DNA of 64,000 nt from positions 4,154,001 to 4,218,000 of the forward strand of contig JADJPE010000005.1 in NCBI GenBank assembly GCA_016713425.1, given 5' to 3'. Positions 38,636 through 47,614 of the stretch are shown here, piece by piece (positions within the stretch are counted from its first letter, which is position 1; each line of letters starts with the position of its first letter). The DNA is from Deltaproteobacteria bacterium. GTDB taxonomy: Bacteria; Myxococcota; Kuafuiibacteriia; Kuafuiibacteriales; Kuafuiibacteriaceae. The notes under the pieces were generated by a model that saw only the letters and a list, made by a program, of their open reading frames with translations, searched no databases and had not been told where the DNA came from. Both the position numbers and the translations under genes were made by a program.

Positions 38636-39093
38636 TTACCTCGATCGATCGTTTCGGCGATGCGATCACGAATGTCCTCGAGATCCTCGAGGTCGACGAA
38701 GAGGTGGCGGCGGGCGGTGAAGAAGGCGCGCTCCGGGCCGAGCTTGTTGCGAGCGGAGCGAATGCCTGGGAGCTCGCGGATGCGTTCGGCCAGATGGTCC
38801 GAGAAGCGTCGGTTGGCGGCGCTCGAGGGCGACGTCACGATGATCGAGAGTTGGGACCAACCTCCGAATCGGCGCTCGAACTCCTTGGCGGTGATGACCG
38901 ACTCGGCGGAGTCGGGCAGGAGATTCTTGATGTCGGCCCGGACGTCCCTGAAGAGCTGGACGGAAAGGTAGGTCGAGGGAATCACCGTCAGAAAGATGAG
39001 GCCGAGGACCAAGCGCGGGCGCGCCAGGACTCGCTTCAGGCGTTGTCGGACCAAGCTCAAGTGGTGTCGAAAGCACGAGCGTCCGAAGTACAC
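38636..39093 (-). pseudogene. RND/MMPL-family exporter, N-terminal fragment (gene split by IS)
   Basis: The first ~150 residues of the exporter: a basic leader, membrane span LVLGLIFLTVIPSTYLSVQLF, then the start of the periplasmic loop (DIKNLLPDSAESVITAKEFERRFGG). These features are typical of the RND/MMPL N-terminus. The frame runs into the IS at ETIDRGKG and stops after a few IS-encoded residues. Joined to the downstream fragment it continues RGKARASPLFVDLDD without a gap. GTG 39093 is the first start; one a little downstream is possible. A truncated product with a single span is unlikely to work. Confidence 0.85.
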
Positions 39094-39211
39094 AAGCGCG
39101 TTCGCGCGGCCGACCGCACTCGTTCCGCGCGGCTGGTCTCGACCGTCTCTCGGTGGTCGGACGTCAGGTGGAGGAAAAATCCCTGACGAGGTCGGGCCAG
39201 AGAGGTAGGCT

Positions 39212-39652
39212 ATGCCGACCGTGACGGATGGACCCCTTCTCCTCGACCCGACTGAGCGAAGTGCCTGGCTTGTGCCGCTCAGCGAAGCGGCCCGTCGCGT
39301 CCGACGCGTCGCGTACGCGCCGTACTCCTCCTATCAGGTGGGCGCAGCGCTTCTTGCGGCGGATGGACGCGTGTTCTTGGGCGTGAACGTCGAGAACGCG
39401 GCGTTCCCGACGTGTGTTTGCGCTGAGGTCAATGCGCTGGGCTCTGCCGTTGCCGCGGGCGCCCGACATTTCGTCGCCGTGGCGGTGGCGGCGGCTTCCC
39501 GGCCGGGGGGCGAGCCCGTCATGCCTTGCGGAAACTGCCGTCAGGCCCTCGCTGAGTTTGGTTCGGACCTCTTCGTCGTGTCGGTGCCGCCCGAAGGTCC
39601 CTTGGGGCCAGTGATTCTTCTCCGAGATTTGTTGCCGGGCGCGTTTCGGTAG
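39212..39652 (+). CDS. cdd: Cytidine deaminase
   Basis: A 146-residue homotetrameric-type cytidine deaminase that converts cytidine/deoxycytidine to uridine for pyrimidine salvage. The zinc site is complete: Cys and catalytic Glu in CAEVNAL and two Cys in PCGNCRQ. The substrate segment YAPYSSYQVGAALL and NVENAAFPT are present. ATG 39212 has GAGAGG upstream. It sits 4 bp before the amidohydrolase gene, so the two are probably one transcript for nucleoside or nucleobase salvage. Confidence 0.93.
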   Translation: MPTVTDGPLLLDPTERSAWLVPLSEAARRVRRVAYAPYSSYQVGAALLAADGRVFLGVNVENAAFPTCVCAEVNALGSAVAAGARHFVAVAVAAASRPGGEPVMPCGNCRQALAEFGSDLFVVSVPPEGPLGPVILLRDLLPGAFR

Positions 39653-39656
39653 TCCC

Positions 39657-41162
39657 ATGTTGAGTTGCATGACGCCGCCACCCATGCGCCTACGGCTTCG
39701 AGGTGGGCTTGTCGTGACGATGAACGCGAGCCGCGATGTCTTCGTGGGCGACGTCGTCATCGAAGCGCATCGGATCGTCTCGGTATCGGCGACCGATGCG
39801 CGCTCTGCAGGGCCGGCCGATCCCCAGGCCCAGGCTGCTGGGCCGCGCGGGGGAGGATCCCGCGGCGGAGGGGCCCGCGGCGGAGGGGCCCGGAGGGAAG
39901 GAGACGAAACAGCGGTTGATTCTGGTTCTGGGGATGTCCTTGAGCCAGAGATGTTGGAAGAGGTCGTCGATTGTCGGGGACAACTCGTGATCCCCGGGCT
40001 CGTCCAGCCCCACGTCCACCTGTGCCAGACCCTGTTTCGCGGCGCCGCCGATGGCCTTCCTCTTCTCGACTGGCTCAGGACGCGCATCTGGCCTTTCGAA
40101 GCGGCGCATACGGCGAGCTCCATGACGGCTTCAGCCCAGCTCGGTGTGCTCGAGCTGTTGAGGTCGGGAACCACGACGATCTTGGACATGGGGTCCGTCC
40201 GACATACCGAGGCCATCTTCGATGTCTGCGCACGCGCCGGGATTCGAGCGACGATCGGCAAGGCCATGATGGACGTCGATCACGGCCAACCCGCTGAGCT
40301 GTGCGACGAGACTGGCCGTGCGCTTGGCGAGAGCACCGAGCTCGCCGACGCATGGCACGGCGCTGCGAATGGTCGACTTCGGTACGCCTTTGCGCCGCGA
40401 TTCGTGCTCTCGTGCAGCGAAGACCTGCTCGTGCAAACGAGCCGCGTTGCGCGAGACCGAGGTCTTCTCTTTCACACGCACGCCTCGGAGAACGTGGATG
40501 AAACGGCGCTCGTTCGCGCCGAACGTGGGATGGATAACGTCGCGTACCTTCATCATTTGGGCGCGCTTCATGACCACACGGTGCTCGCACACTGTGTGTG
40601 GCTGACGGAACATGAGAAGCAGCTTCTTGCCGCGAGTGGTGCCCATGTTGTGCACTGCCCGTCCTCGAACCTCAAGCTCGGTTCAGGGGTCGCTGCACTT
40701 CCTGAGCTTCTCGATGCGGGTGTTCAGGTCGGGTTGGCCGCCGATGGTGCAGCGTGCGCCAACAACCTCGACGCGTTCATGGAGATGCGGCTGGCCGGAT
40801 TGATTCACAATCCTCGTTTCGGTCCGGGCTGCCTAGAGGCTCGGCAAGTGGTGGAGATGGCCACCTTGGGGGGAGCGCGCGCGCTCGGGCTGGAATCGGA
40901 AATTGGCAGTCTCGAGATCGGAAAGCGCGCCGACGTCGTCGTGATCTCGCCGGACCAGCTCCACGCGACACCGAGCCAGGACGTCTATAGTCTTCTCGTC
41001 TACGCGCTTCGCGGACATGACGTTCGCGATGTGTTCGTCGATGGCGTCGCGCGCCTTCGCGGCGGGATTCTCGTGGACGTCGACGTGGGTGCGGTTCTCG
41101 AGGCTGCGCATGATGCGGCCGCCCCGGTCATAGCGATGGCCGCCGCGGCCATCAAGACTTGA
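39657..41162 (+). CDS. Amidohydrolase of the TrzA/MtaD (5'-methylthioadenosine/S-adenosylhomocysteine deaminase-like) group
   Basis: A 501-residue metal-dependent amidohydrolase. Metal ligands: HVH in GLVQPHVHLCQTLFRG, His in HTHASE, His in LAHCVWLT, Asp in LAADGAACANN. The SNLKLGSG and PSSN motifs are typical of cytosine/adenosine/triazine deaminases. An unusual insert near residues 50-95 is Gly/Arg/Ala-rich (RGGGARGGGARR), encoded by short GC-rich tandem repeats, in the N-terminal beta-sandwich. Being coupled to cdd supports a role in nucleoside deamination. The exact substrate (adenosine derivative, guanine or other) is not readable. Confidence 0.85.
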   Translation: MLSCMTPPPMRLRLRGGLVVTMNASRDVFVGDVVIEAHRIVSVSATDARSAGPADPQAQAAGPRGGGSRGGGARGGGARREGDETAVDSGSGDVLEPEMLEEVVDCRGQLVIPGLVQPHVHLCQTLFRGAADGLPLLDWLRTRIWPFEAAHTASSMTASAQLGVLELLRSGTTTILDMGSVRHTEAIFDVCARAGIRATIGKAMMDVDHGQPAELCDETGRALGESTELADAWHGAANGRLRYAFAPRFVLSCSEDLLVQTSRVARDRGLLFHTHASENVDETALVRAERGMDNVAYLHHLGALHDHTVLAHCVWLTEHEKQLLAASGAHVVHCPSSNLKLGSGVAALPELLDAGVQVGLAADGAACANNLDAFMEMRLAGLIHNPRFGPGCLEARQVVEMATLGGARALGLESEIGSLEIGKRADVVVISPDQLHATPSQDVYSLLVYALRGHDVRDVFVDGVARLRGGILVDVDVGAVLEAAHDAAAPVIAMAAAAIKT

Positions 41163-41205
41163 AACTTCGCCGAACTGGGGCTTGGGCGCGGTCTTGGGCG
41201 GTTGC

Positions 41206-42741
41206 TCAAACGTTCTTGCGCGCGCCGAGGGCGACGCTCGTCTTCATCTCCGCGCCCGTGTCGGGGTCTCGAGCCGCCATGTTGAGGATGCCATCCTGGG
41301 TGAGGCTGAAGTCGACTTGGACGCGGACGTGGCCGGCCGCGCCAAGGCGGAAGCCCGAGAATCGAAAGGCCCCGAGGAGCTCGTTCTCTTGCGCTCTTCG
41401 GTTGTCGCCCTGGTAGATCCGCATCTCGAGATCCTGTTGATTGTCGACGCTCGTCGTGAACTTGAGCTGCTTCAGGTTTGGCACGGACTCGTTCTGCTTG
41501 AAGATCTGGTGCAACTCGCCTTGCGCGTTCTCGATGCCAATCGCCATCGGAATGACGTCGAGAACTTGAACTTTTAGGTCGCTCTGATCTTCGAGCGAGT
41601 ACGCGAACATCGCTGCACCGATCGCGACGGCTTCGTCGGGATTCACTTGTTTGGACGGCTGCTGCCTGAACAATTCGGCTACGGCGCGCTGCACGGAGGG
41701 CGTGCGCGTTTGTCCGCCGACCAAAAGGACGTGATCGAGCTGGTGCGGCTCGAAGCCCGCGTTCTTGCAGACTCGCGCTGCAGTTTCGATGGTTGCGTCG
41801 ACGAGATCTTGAATGCGCGATTCCATGATGTCGCGCGTGAGCTTCAAGTCGATGTCGAGTGGCGTACCGTTCGCGGTCATCGTGATGAAGGGAATGTTGA
41901 ACGCGCACTCCTTGCGATCGGTCAGATCGATCTTCGAGCGTTCGGCGAGATCTTTGATTCGCTGCATCGCGATCGGATCCTTGCGCAGGTCCACGTCGGG
42001 GTGCTGCTTCGAAAACTCCTCCAGCGCCCACTCGATGATGCGGTTATCGAAGTCCACGCCACCCAGGAAAATGTCGCCGCCCGTGGCCTTCACTTCGAAG
42101 ACCCGATCGCGGATCTCGATCACGGACACATCGAAGGTCCCGCCCCCAAGGTCGAAGATGGCGATCGTTTCTTTCTGCAGTCCTCGACCTACGCCAAACG
42201 CGAGCGCCGCTGCCGTCGGTTCGTTGATGATGCGGAGGACCTCGAGGCCAATGATGGCGCCGGCCTCCTTCACGGCGTGGCGCTGGCGATCGGTGAAGTA
42301 GGCGGGGACGGTCACGACGGCGCGGTGAATCGGTTCCTGGAGATAGTCCGAGGCGACGTCTCTTATCTTCTGCAGGATCTTCGAGGCGATCTGCGGCAAG
42401 GCAAACTTGACGCCGTTGCACTCGACGAGGACGTCCTGGGTTTCGTTCTGTTCCGATACGTCATAGACGAAGTAGTTGTGGACGCGTCGGGCCGTCTGCT
42501 CGTCGTATTGCTTCCCCATCAGGCGTTTGCTGCCGTAGATGGTGTTCTTCGGATTGAGTTGCCACTGTCTCTTGGCTTCGTGGCCGACCAGTTCATGTCC
42601 CTTGTCGTCGATCGCGAAGATCGACGGGATCGTGTATTCCCCGCCGCGATAAGGGATCAGTTTGACGCGTTGGTCTGGCCCTTCGACGATGGCGGCACAA
42701 GAGTTCGTGGTGCCCAGATCTATTCCGATGATGCGGCCCAT
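41206..42741 (-). CDS. Hsp70 (DnaK-type) chaperone lacking the C-terminal lid, SglK-like
   Basis: A 511-residue Hsp70. The ATPase domain is complete (IDLGTTNSCAAIVEG, IINEPTAAALAFG, FDLGGGTFDVSVIEI, LLVGGQTRTPSVQ), followed by the beta-sandwich substrate domain (DVIPMAIGIENAQGEL, GHVRVQVDFSLTQDGILNM). The protein ends there, without the ~120-residue helical lid of true DnaK, and no grpE or dnaJ is nearby. In Myxococcus a dedicated Hsp70, SglK, is needed for social motility; this protein may be its counterpart or another specialised Hsp70, which is inference. It is convergent with the amidohydrolase gene. Confidence 0.88.
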   Translation of the reverse strand: MGRIIGIDLGTTNSCAAIVEGPDQRVKLIPYRGGEYTIPSIFAIDDKGHELVGHEAKRQWQLNPKNTIYGSKRLMGKQYDEQTARRVHNYFVYDVSEQNETQDVLVECNGVKFALPQIASKILQKIRDVASDYLQEPIHRAVVTVPAYFTDRQRHAVKEAGAIIGLEVLRIINEPTAAALAFGVGRGLQKETIAIFDLGGGTFDVSVIEIRDRVFEVKATGGDIFLGGVDFDNRIIEWALEEFSKQHPDVDLRKDPIAMQRIKDLAERSKIDLTDRKECAFNIPFITMTANGTPLDIDLKLTRDIMESRIQDLVDATIETAARVCKNAGFEPHQLDHVLLVGGQTRTPSVQRAVAELFRQQPSKQVNPDEAVAIGAAMFAYSLEDQSDLKVQVLDVIPMAIGIENAQGELHQIFKQNESVPNLKQLKFTTSVDNQQDLEMRIYQGDNRRAQENELLGAFRFSGFRLGAAGHVRVQVDFSLTQDGILNMAARDPDTGAEMKTSVALGARKNV

Positions 42742-42879
42742 AGGACGATTTCAGCTCGTGAGGTTAGCGAGGTCTGGGCCCCCGCGGAAGAGCCTGACGT
42801 GCGATCGCCTGGTGAATACCCGGAATAAGTTCGTTGACCATTGTCGTCTGTTCTGGGTGTTTCTGCGTCAAGGACCCTC

Positions 42880-44640
42880 ATGGAGATCATACGAGACGTT
42901 GAAGGCATACAGCGCCTCATGGAACTTCTGGCCGACGCACCCTTCGTGGCGCTGGATACGGAGACCACCGGGCTCGATCCGAACGTCGACCGGCTCCTCC
43001 TCATCCAGGTCGGGACGGCGAGTCGACAAGGCGTCATCGACGCGGCGGCGATGACACCGGGTTTGCTGAGCGAGATCTTCCGGGCCGATCGGCTCGTCGT
43101 TCTCCACAATGCGTCGTTCGATCTCAAAATGCTGCTGGGGCGCTTTGGCGTGTGGCCCGGCCTGTGGGAGGCGAAAGTCGCGGACACCTTGCTCGCCGAA
43201 CTCCTCCTCCGTAACGGACGATCGAGCGAGATCGCGATGAACGGATACGGGCTCAAGGTGCTGGCCGCGCGATATGCCGGTATGGAGCTGGATAAGTCGA
43301 TTCGGCAAGGCTTCTGCGGCATCGAATCGATCGACACGCTGAGCGAAGCGGAGCTTCACTATGCGGCGCGCGACGTCGAGGCGACGTGGAAGGTTTTTTC
43401 TGAGCAACTTGCGTTGCTCGAGAAGGAGCGTCTTCTCCGTGCCCTGGCGATCGAAGGTTCAGCGGCGATCGCGTTCGCGGTCATGGAACTCCGAGGTGCA
43501 CCGATCGACGCGGCTGGATGGAAAGTGCTCCTGGATGGCGAAGCCAGAGAGAGTCTCGAGGCTCGAAGAGCGCTCGACCGTGAGTTCTGGTCGGTCGCGC
43601 ATCCCGACCTCTTCGGAGGGACGACGCTCAACTACGACAGCGACGAAGAGGTGCTCGATGCGCTCGGAAAGCTCGGTGTGTCGCTGACGTCGACGAAGCT
43701 CGAGGCGCTGCGCGCAACGGGGCACCCGGCGGCTTGTGCTCTGGCGACCTACCGAGATCATCAGCGAACCGTTTCCACCTACGGTGCGTCCTTCTTGGCC
43801 TACGTTCACGCCAAGACCGGGCGCCTTCATCCCCGGTTCACCTCGCTTGGCGCTATCAGCGGCCGCGCGTCCTGCAAAGAGCCCAACCTTCAGAGCATCC
43901 CGGCGACGTCGGCGTTCCGTGCTTGCTTCAGAGCGCCACCGGGTCGGCGCATCATAACCGCCGACTATTCGGCGGCCGAGCTGCGCGTGATCGCGGAGCT
44001 ATCACAAGATCCTGTCTTCCTGAAAACGTTGCGTGATGGACTCGATCTTCATGCCATCGTAGCCCGCAAGCTCTTTGGCCAGCCGGTGAGCAAGACGGAG
44101 AATCCACAGCTCCGGGCGCGTGCCAAGGCCATCAATTTCGGCCTCGCGTATGGCATGGGCGCTCAAGGATTAGCCAATCAGCTCGGCCTTCCACTCGGCG
44201 AAGCGGAGGCTCTTCTCGAAGAATATTTCCGCGCCTTTCCCCGCATTCGCGACTACTTGAATCGTACGGCGCGCGAAGCGCTTCGAGTCGGGCGTACGGA
44301 GACGTTATCGGGGCGTCGCTTCTGGTTCATCGATGCGCGACGAGACGGCAAGGATGAAGCCACGCTTCTTCGTATCGCCAAGAACGTCCCGATTCAAGGC
44401 AGCAGCGCCGACATCACAAAGCTTGCGATGGCTCGGGCGACGGCTGCTTTTCATCGAGAGCGCCTCGACGCGTTCATGGTCAACATGGTGCACGATGAGT
44501 TGGTGGTGGAGGCGGCTGAGGGGGTGGCGGAACGGGCCGAAAAGATCTTGGTTCGCGAGATGGTCGATGCTGGCTGTGCCTTTCTTCCGTCGGTGCCGGT
44601 CGAGGTCGATTCCGTGATACGTGAGACCTGGTCGAAATGA
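42880..44640 (+). CDS. PolA-family DNA polymerase with 3'-5' exonuclease, no 5' nuclease
   Basis: A 586-residue family-A DNA polymerase. Residues 1-190 form the DnaQ-like 3'-5' exonuclease (Exo I LDTETTGLD, Exo II HNASFDLKML, Exo III HYAARDVEATWKVF). The polymerase follows with motif A DYSAAELRVIAELS, motif B RAKAINFGLAYGMG and motif C MVHDELV. All catalytic carboxylates are present. The N-terminal 5' flap nuclease of Pol I is absent, so it matches the stand-alone bifunctional exonuclease/polymerase group rather than housekeeping PolA. ATG 42880 is preferred (AGGA about seven bases upstream) over TTG 42841. It overlaps the amidase gene by ATGA. Confidence 0.9.
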   Translation: MEIIRDVEGIQRLMELLADAPFVALDTETTGLDPNVDRLLLIQVGTASRQGVIDAAAMTPGLLSEIFRADRLVVLHNASFDLKMLLGRFGVWPGLWEAKVADTLLAELLLRNGRSSEIAMNGYGLKVLAARYAGMELDKSIRQGFCGIESIDTLSEAELHYAARDVEATWKVFSEQLALLEKERLLRALAIEGSAAIAFAVMELRGAPIDAAGWKVLLDGEARESLEARRALDREFWSVAHPDLFGGTTLNYDSDEEVLDALGKLGVSLTSTKLEALRATGHPAACALATYRDHQRTVSTYGASFLAYVHAKTGRLHPRFTSLGAISGRASCKEPNLQSIPATSAFRACFRAPPGRRIITADYSAAELRVIAELSQDPVFLKTLRDGLDLHAIVARKLFGQPVSKTENPQLRARAKAINFGLAYGMGAQGLANQLGLPLGEAEALLEEYFRAFPRIRDYLNRTAREALRVGRTETLSGRRFWFIDARRDGKDEATLLRIAKNVPIQGSSADITKLAMARATAAFHRERLDAFMVNMVHDELVVEAAEGVAERAEKILVREMVDAGCAFLPSVPVEVDSVIRETWSK

Positions 44641-45485
44641 GCAAACGTCACATCTTGGGTTCGGCAGGGTGGTTGTGTGGGCGACGCCCGAGAACGGCTA
44701 TCCAATCGATCGGCCTTCGCGCTTCTTGCGTCTGCGTACTCGTTGCTTGGAGCCAAGTCCGAGCTCCGACGGACGCGCGTGCGGCTGAGCTCGTGGTCCT
44801 CGACCCGGGGCATGGTGGTCATCTTTCGGGCGCACAAAATGCGGACGGCGTGGAGGAGAAGACCATCGTGCTCGCGATCGCGCTCGCCGCTCGCCGCGCC
44901 CTGGCGGCGGATGGCTATCGGGTGGTGCTGACGCGCAACGACGATCGCCACGTCGAGCTCGCAGACCGGATCGATCTCGCGAACCGCAAGGGTGCGGCCG
45001 CTTTCGTCTCGATTCATGGCAATTTCTCCCCGGTCTCTTCGCGACGCGGCGTGGAGACGTACGTGCTTTCGGCCGCGGCCTCCGACGAGACTTCACTCAC
45101 GTTGGCGCACCTCGAGAACGAAGGGGAGGTCTTCGACCGCATCGTCGATGAAGATGCGTTTGGCGGGGGTGCCGTCGACCGTGACCAAGCCGATCTTCGA
45201 TTCATCCTTTCCGACCTCGTTCGGATGAATGCCCATCAGGAAAGCGGAGCCTTGGCCCTCAACGTGCAAGACTCGGTGGGACGTCTCGATGGTTTTGGGC
45301 CAAGCCGAGGGCTTCGGCAAGCGCCGTTTCGTGTCTTGAAGGGTGCTCGCATGGCCGCGGTGCTCGTTGAGGTTGGGTACCTGTCGAACAAGCGACAAGG
45401 CGCGTTTCTCGCGACGCAAAACGCACAAAATGCGGCTGGGACGGCGATCGCGCGCGGCGTCGGGCGGTTTCTTCGGGCGCGATGA
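44637..45485 (+). CDS. N-acetylmuramoyl-L-alanine amidase (Amidase_3)
   Basis: A 282-residue zinc amidase that removes stem peptides from peptidoglycan. An N-terminal signal-like segment (ASCVCVLVAWSQVRAP..ARA-AE) is followed directly by the catalytic domain. Zinc ligands and catalytic Glu: VLDPGHGG, GVEEK, SIHGN, VLVEVGYLSN. No AMIN or SPOR cell-wall-targeting domain is present, so it is a minimal AmiC-type enzyme. The start overlaps the polymerase stop (ATGA). Confidence 0.9.
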   Translation: MSKRHILGSAGWLCGRRPRTAIQSIGLRASCVCVLVAWSQVRAPTDARAAELVVLDPGHGGHLSGAQNADGVEEKTIVLAIALAARRALAADGYRVVLTRNDDRHVELADRIDLANRKGAAAFVSIHGNFSPVSSRRGVETYVLSAAASDETSLTLAHLENEGEVFDRIVDEDAFGGGAVDRDQADLRFILSDLVRMNAHQESGALALNVQDSVGRLDGFGPSRGLRQAPFRVLKGARMAAVLVEVGYLSNKRQGAFLATQNAQNAAGTAIARGVGRFLRAR

Positions 45486-45524
45486 CGTTATCCTTCATCC
45501 TTCATCCTCCGTCCTCCATCCTCC

Positions 45525-45556
45525 GATGGTTCGATGGTTCGATGGTTCGATGGTCG
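45525..45556 (+). repeat. 8-bp tandem repeat GATGGTTC upstream of rph
   Basis: Three perfect GATGGTTC units (45525-45548) and a degenerate fourth, preceded by a CCTCC/TCATCC-rich stretch (45490-45524). It fills the gap between the amidase and rph genes. Confidence 0.75.
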
Positions 45557-45594
45557 GAGGAGCGGTCCGGTGAGAAACTGATTGCACCAAGAAG

Positions 45595-46350
45595 GTGCCC
45601 GATCGTAGCGTCCGCGAGATGACGAGCGGCAAGGCCCGAATGGATGGGCGGAAGCATGACGAACTCCGTCCGATAAGCCTCGAGGTGGACTTCACCAAGT
45701 GGGCTGAGGGGTCGGTTCTTGCGGCCTATGGGGATACGCGTGTCCTGTGTACCGCCTCGGTCGAGGATCGTGCGCCCGCCTGGCTGAAGGAGCAGCAGCA
45801 GGGCTGGGTCACGGCCGAATATTCGATGCTGCCGCGCGCGACGGAGACGCGCTCGGCGCGTGAAGCGGTGCGAGGCAAGATGGGTGGCCGAACCCACGAA
45901 ATCTCGCGCCTCATTGGGCGCAGCTTGCGCGCGGGCGTCGACCTCAAGGCACTTCAGGATCGAACGATTACGATCGACTGCGATGTCCTCCAGGCCGATG
46001 GGGGGACGCGTACGGCGTCGATCACCGGCGGCTTCGTCGCTTTGGCGTTGGCCTGCCGTCGGCTGATCAAGTCGGGGGCTTTGCGCCGGGATCCTATTCG
46101 GCGGTTCGTCGCCGCTGTCTCCCTCGGCATCATCGGGGACGAGGTGCTCCTCGATCTTGATTTTCACGAGGACCGTGACGCCGACGCCGACGTGAACCTC
46201 GTGATGACCGGCGAGGGTGGCATCATCGAGCTTCAGGGCACGGCCGAAGGCACTCCCTTTTCCAAGGCCCATCTCGATCGTCTCCTCGAGATGGGACGGG
46301 TTGGGATCGACACCTTGGTGCAGGCGCAGCGCAATGCGCTCGGACTGTGA
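45595..46350 (+). CDS. rph: Ribonuclease PH
   Basis: About 251 residues. A phosphorolytic 3'-5' exoribonuclease that trims tRNA 3' ends. Signature: DGRKHDELRP, SVLAAYGDTRVLCTASVEDRAP, GWVTAEYSMLPRATETRS, DCDVLQADGGTRTASITGGFVAL, DLDFHEDRDADADVNLVMTGEGG (catalytic Asp region). GTG 45595 is the longest start with AAGAAG just upstream; ATG 45619 is an alternative. It is followed by rdgB with a GTGA overlap, the common rph-rdgB pairing, and then by a tRNA array. Confidence 0.95.
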   Translation: MPDRSVREMTSGKARMDGRKHDELRPISLEVDFTKWAEGSVLAAYGDTRVLCTASVEDRAPAWLKEQQQGWVTAEYSMLPRATETRSAREAVRGKMGGRTHEISRLIGRSLRAGVDLKALQDRTITIDCDVLQADGGTRTASITGGFVALALACRRLIKSGALRRDPIRRFVAAVSLGIIGDEVLLDLDFHEDRDADADVNLVMTGEGGIIELQGTAEGTPFSKAHLDRLLEMGRVGIDTLVQAQRNALGL

Positions 46351-47014
46351 GGCGCGCCTCGATGCCGGACGACCGACCCCGATTGATTCTGGCGACCCAG
46401 AATCGCGGCAAGGCGCGCGAGCTTGTCGCGCTGCTGCCCGGCCTTTGCGTGGAGACGCTTGCCGACCATCCTGAGATCGAGATGCCCGAGGAAACGGGCC
46501 AGACCTTCGAGGAGAACGCGCTGCAAAAGGCGGAGTACGTGGCGAGCGCACTGGCGGCGCCGATCGTCTTGGCCGACGACTCCGGGCTGGTGGTAGACGC
46601 CCTCCCGGGTGCGCTCGGGGTGCGGTCTCGCCGTTATGGACCGGGGACCGACCTCGACCGCTGCGACAAGCTGCTGGCCGCGCTTTCGCTTCAGCCGCGA
46701 ATGAATCGTGCGGCGCGTTTCGTTTGCGCCGCCGCGCTTGTCGTTGCGGGTGGGCCTACGATCGTGGTCCGGGGCGAAGTCGAGGGGCAAATCGCGGAGA
46801 AGCCCTCGGGAGATCATGGGTTTGGCTACGACCCCGTCTTTGTTCCAGTGGGCTTCGATACCTCGATGGCTTGCCTTTCTCTTGCGGAGAAGCAGGCCAT
46901 TTCGCACCGCGGTCGAGCGCTCGCCCAGCTACTTCCGCACATTCAGCGGCATTTTTCGCTTGAGCCCCGGCGCGAATTGTCCCCAACATCGGCGGCGTCG
47001 TCGAGAGACGGACA

Positions 47015-47024
<10 letters not shown>
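46347..47024 (+). CDS. rdgB: RdgB/HAM1 XTP/dITP diphosphatase
   Basis: A 225-residue house-cleaning pyrophosphatase that removes inosine and xanthosine triphosphates. Motifs: LATQNRGKARELVALL, TFEENALQKAEYVA, VLADDSGLVVDALPG, GVRSRRYGP, and GDHGFGYDPVFVP, with the late SHRGRAL. All substrate and metal residues appear intact. The start overlaps the rph stop; ATG 46362 is an alternative. The last three codons and stop lie inside the downstream tRNA-Pro gene. The last ~25 residues (after the family core) are a variable Ser/Arg-rich tail. Confidence 0.94.
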
Positions 47025-47089
<65 letters not shown>

Positions 47090-47130
47090 TGTCAAACCTC
47101 GACGTTGGGTGGTGATCTGGTCGAGCTCAA

Positions 47131-47204
47131 GCGCATGTAGCTCAGGTGGATAGAGCAGCGGCCTTCTAAGCCGACGGTCGGGGGTTCGAATCCTCCCTTG
47201 CGCG
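47131..47204 (+). tRNA. tRNA-Arg (UCU)
   Basis: Acceptor GCGCATG with CTTGCGC (one T-T mismatch), D-stem GCTC, anticodon TCT in CTTCTAA, T-loop TTCGAAT. Discriminator G. Second of four tRNAs. Confidence 0.93.
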
Positions 47205-47264
47205 ATCGGAACGAAAGGTTTAGGACGGCAAACGGTTCGGTGGTTCGCTGTTGATGATGATGAT

Positions 47265-47338
47265 GGTGACTGTAGCTCAGTTGGCAGAGCGATGGACTGT
47301 GGCTCCATAGGTCGCGGGTTCAAGCCCCGTCAGTCACC
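47265..47338 (+). tRNA. tRNA-His (GUG)
   Basis: Acceptor GTGACTG with CAGTCAC, plus the extra G at -1 opposite discriminator C, which is diagnostic of tRNA-His. Anticodon GTG in the loop TGTGGCT. Confidence 0.95.
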
Positions 47339-47392
47339 CTGCGTTTTCTGTTTGCGAATTGAATCATGGGCGCGTACAAGCGCTTCGCGTTC

Positions 47393-47465
47393 GGGGGTGT
47401 AGCTCAATTGGTAGAGCAATGGACTCTTAATCCATAGGTTGGGGGTTCGATTCCCTCCACCCTCA
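47393..47465 (+). tRNA. tRNA-Lys (CUU)
   Basis: Acceptor GGGGGTG with CACCCTC (one G-T), anticodon CTT in loop CTCTTAA, T-loop TTCGATT, discriminator A. Last of the array. Confidence 0.94.
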
Positions 47466-47614
47466 AGGTTGAATCCGAGACCCCGGAGGCCGCAAGGTCC
47501 CCGGGGTTTCGTGTCTTGGCCGCAGCGTGAACTTCGTCGCCGAGCGGGCGCCCGCAGGCGCGCTCGTGTCGACGAGCGGCCCGCTGGGTTCGACATGCGT
47601 CAGGCATGTGACTC

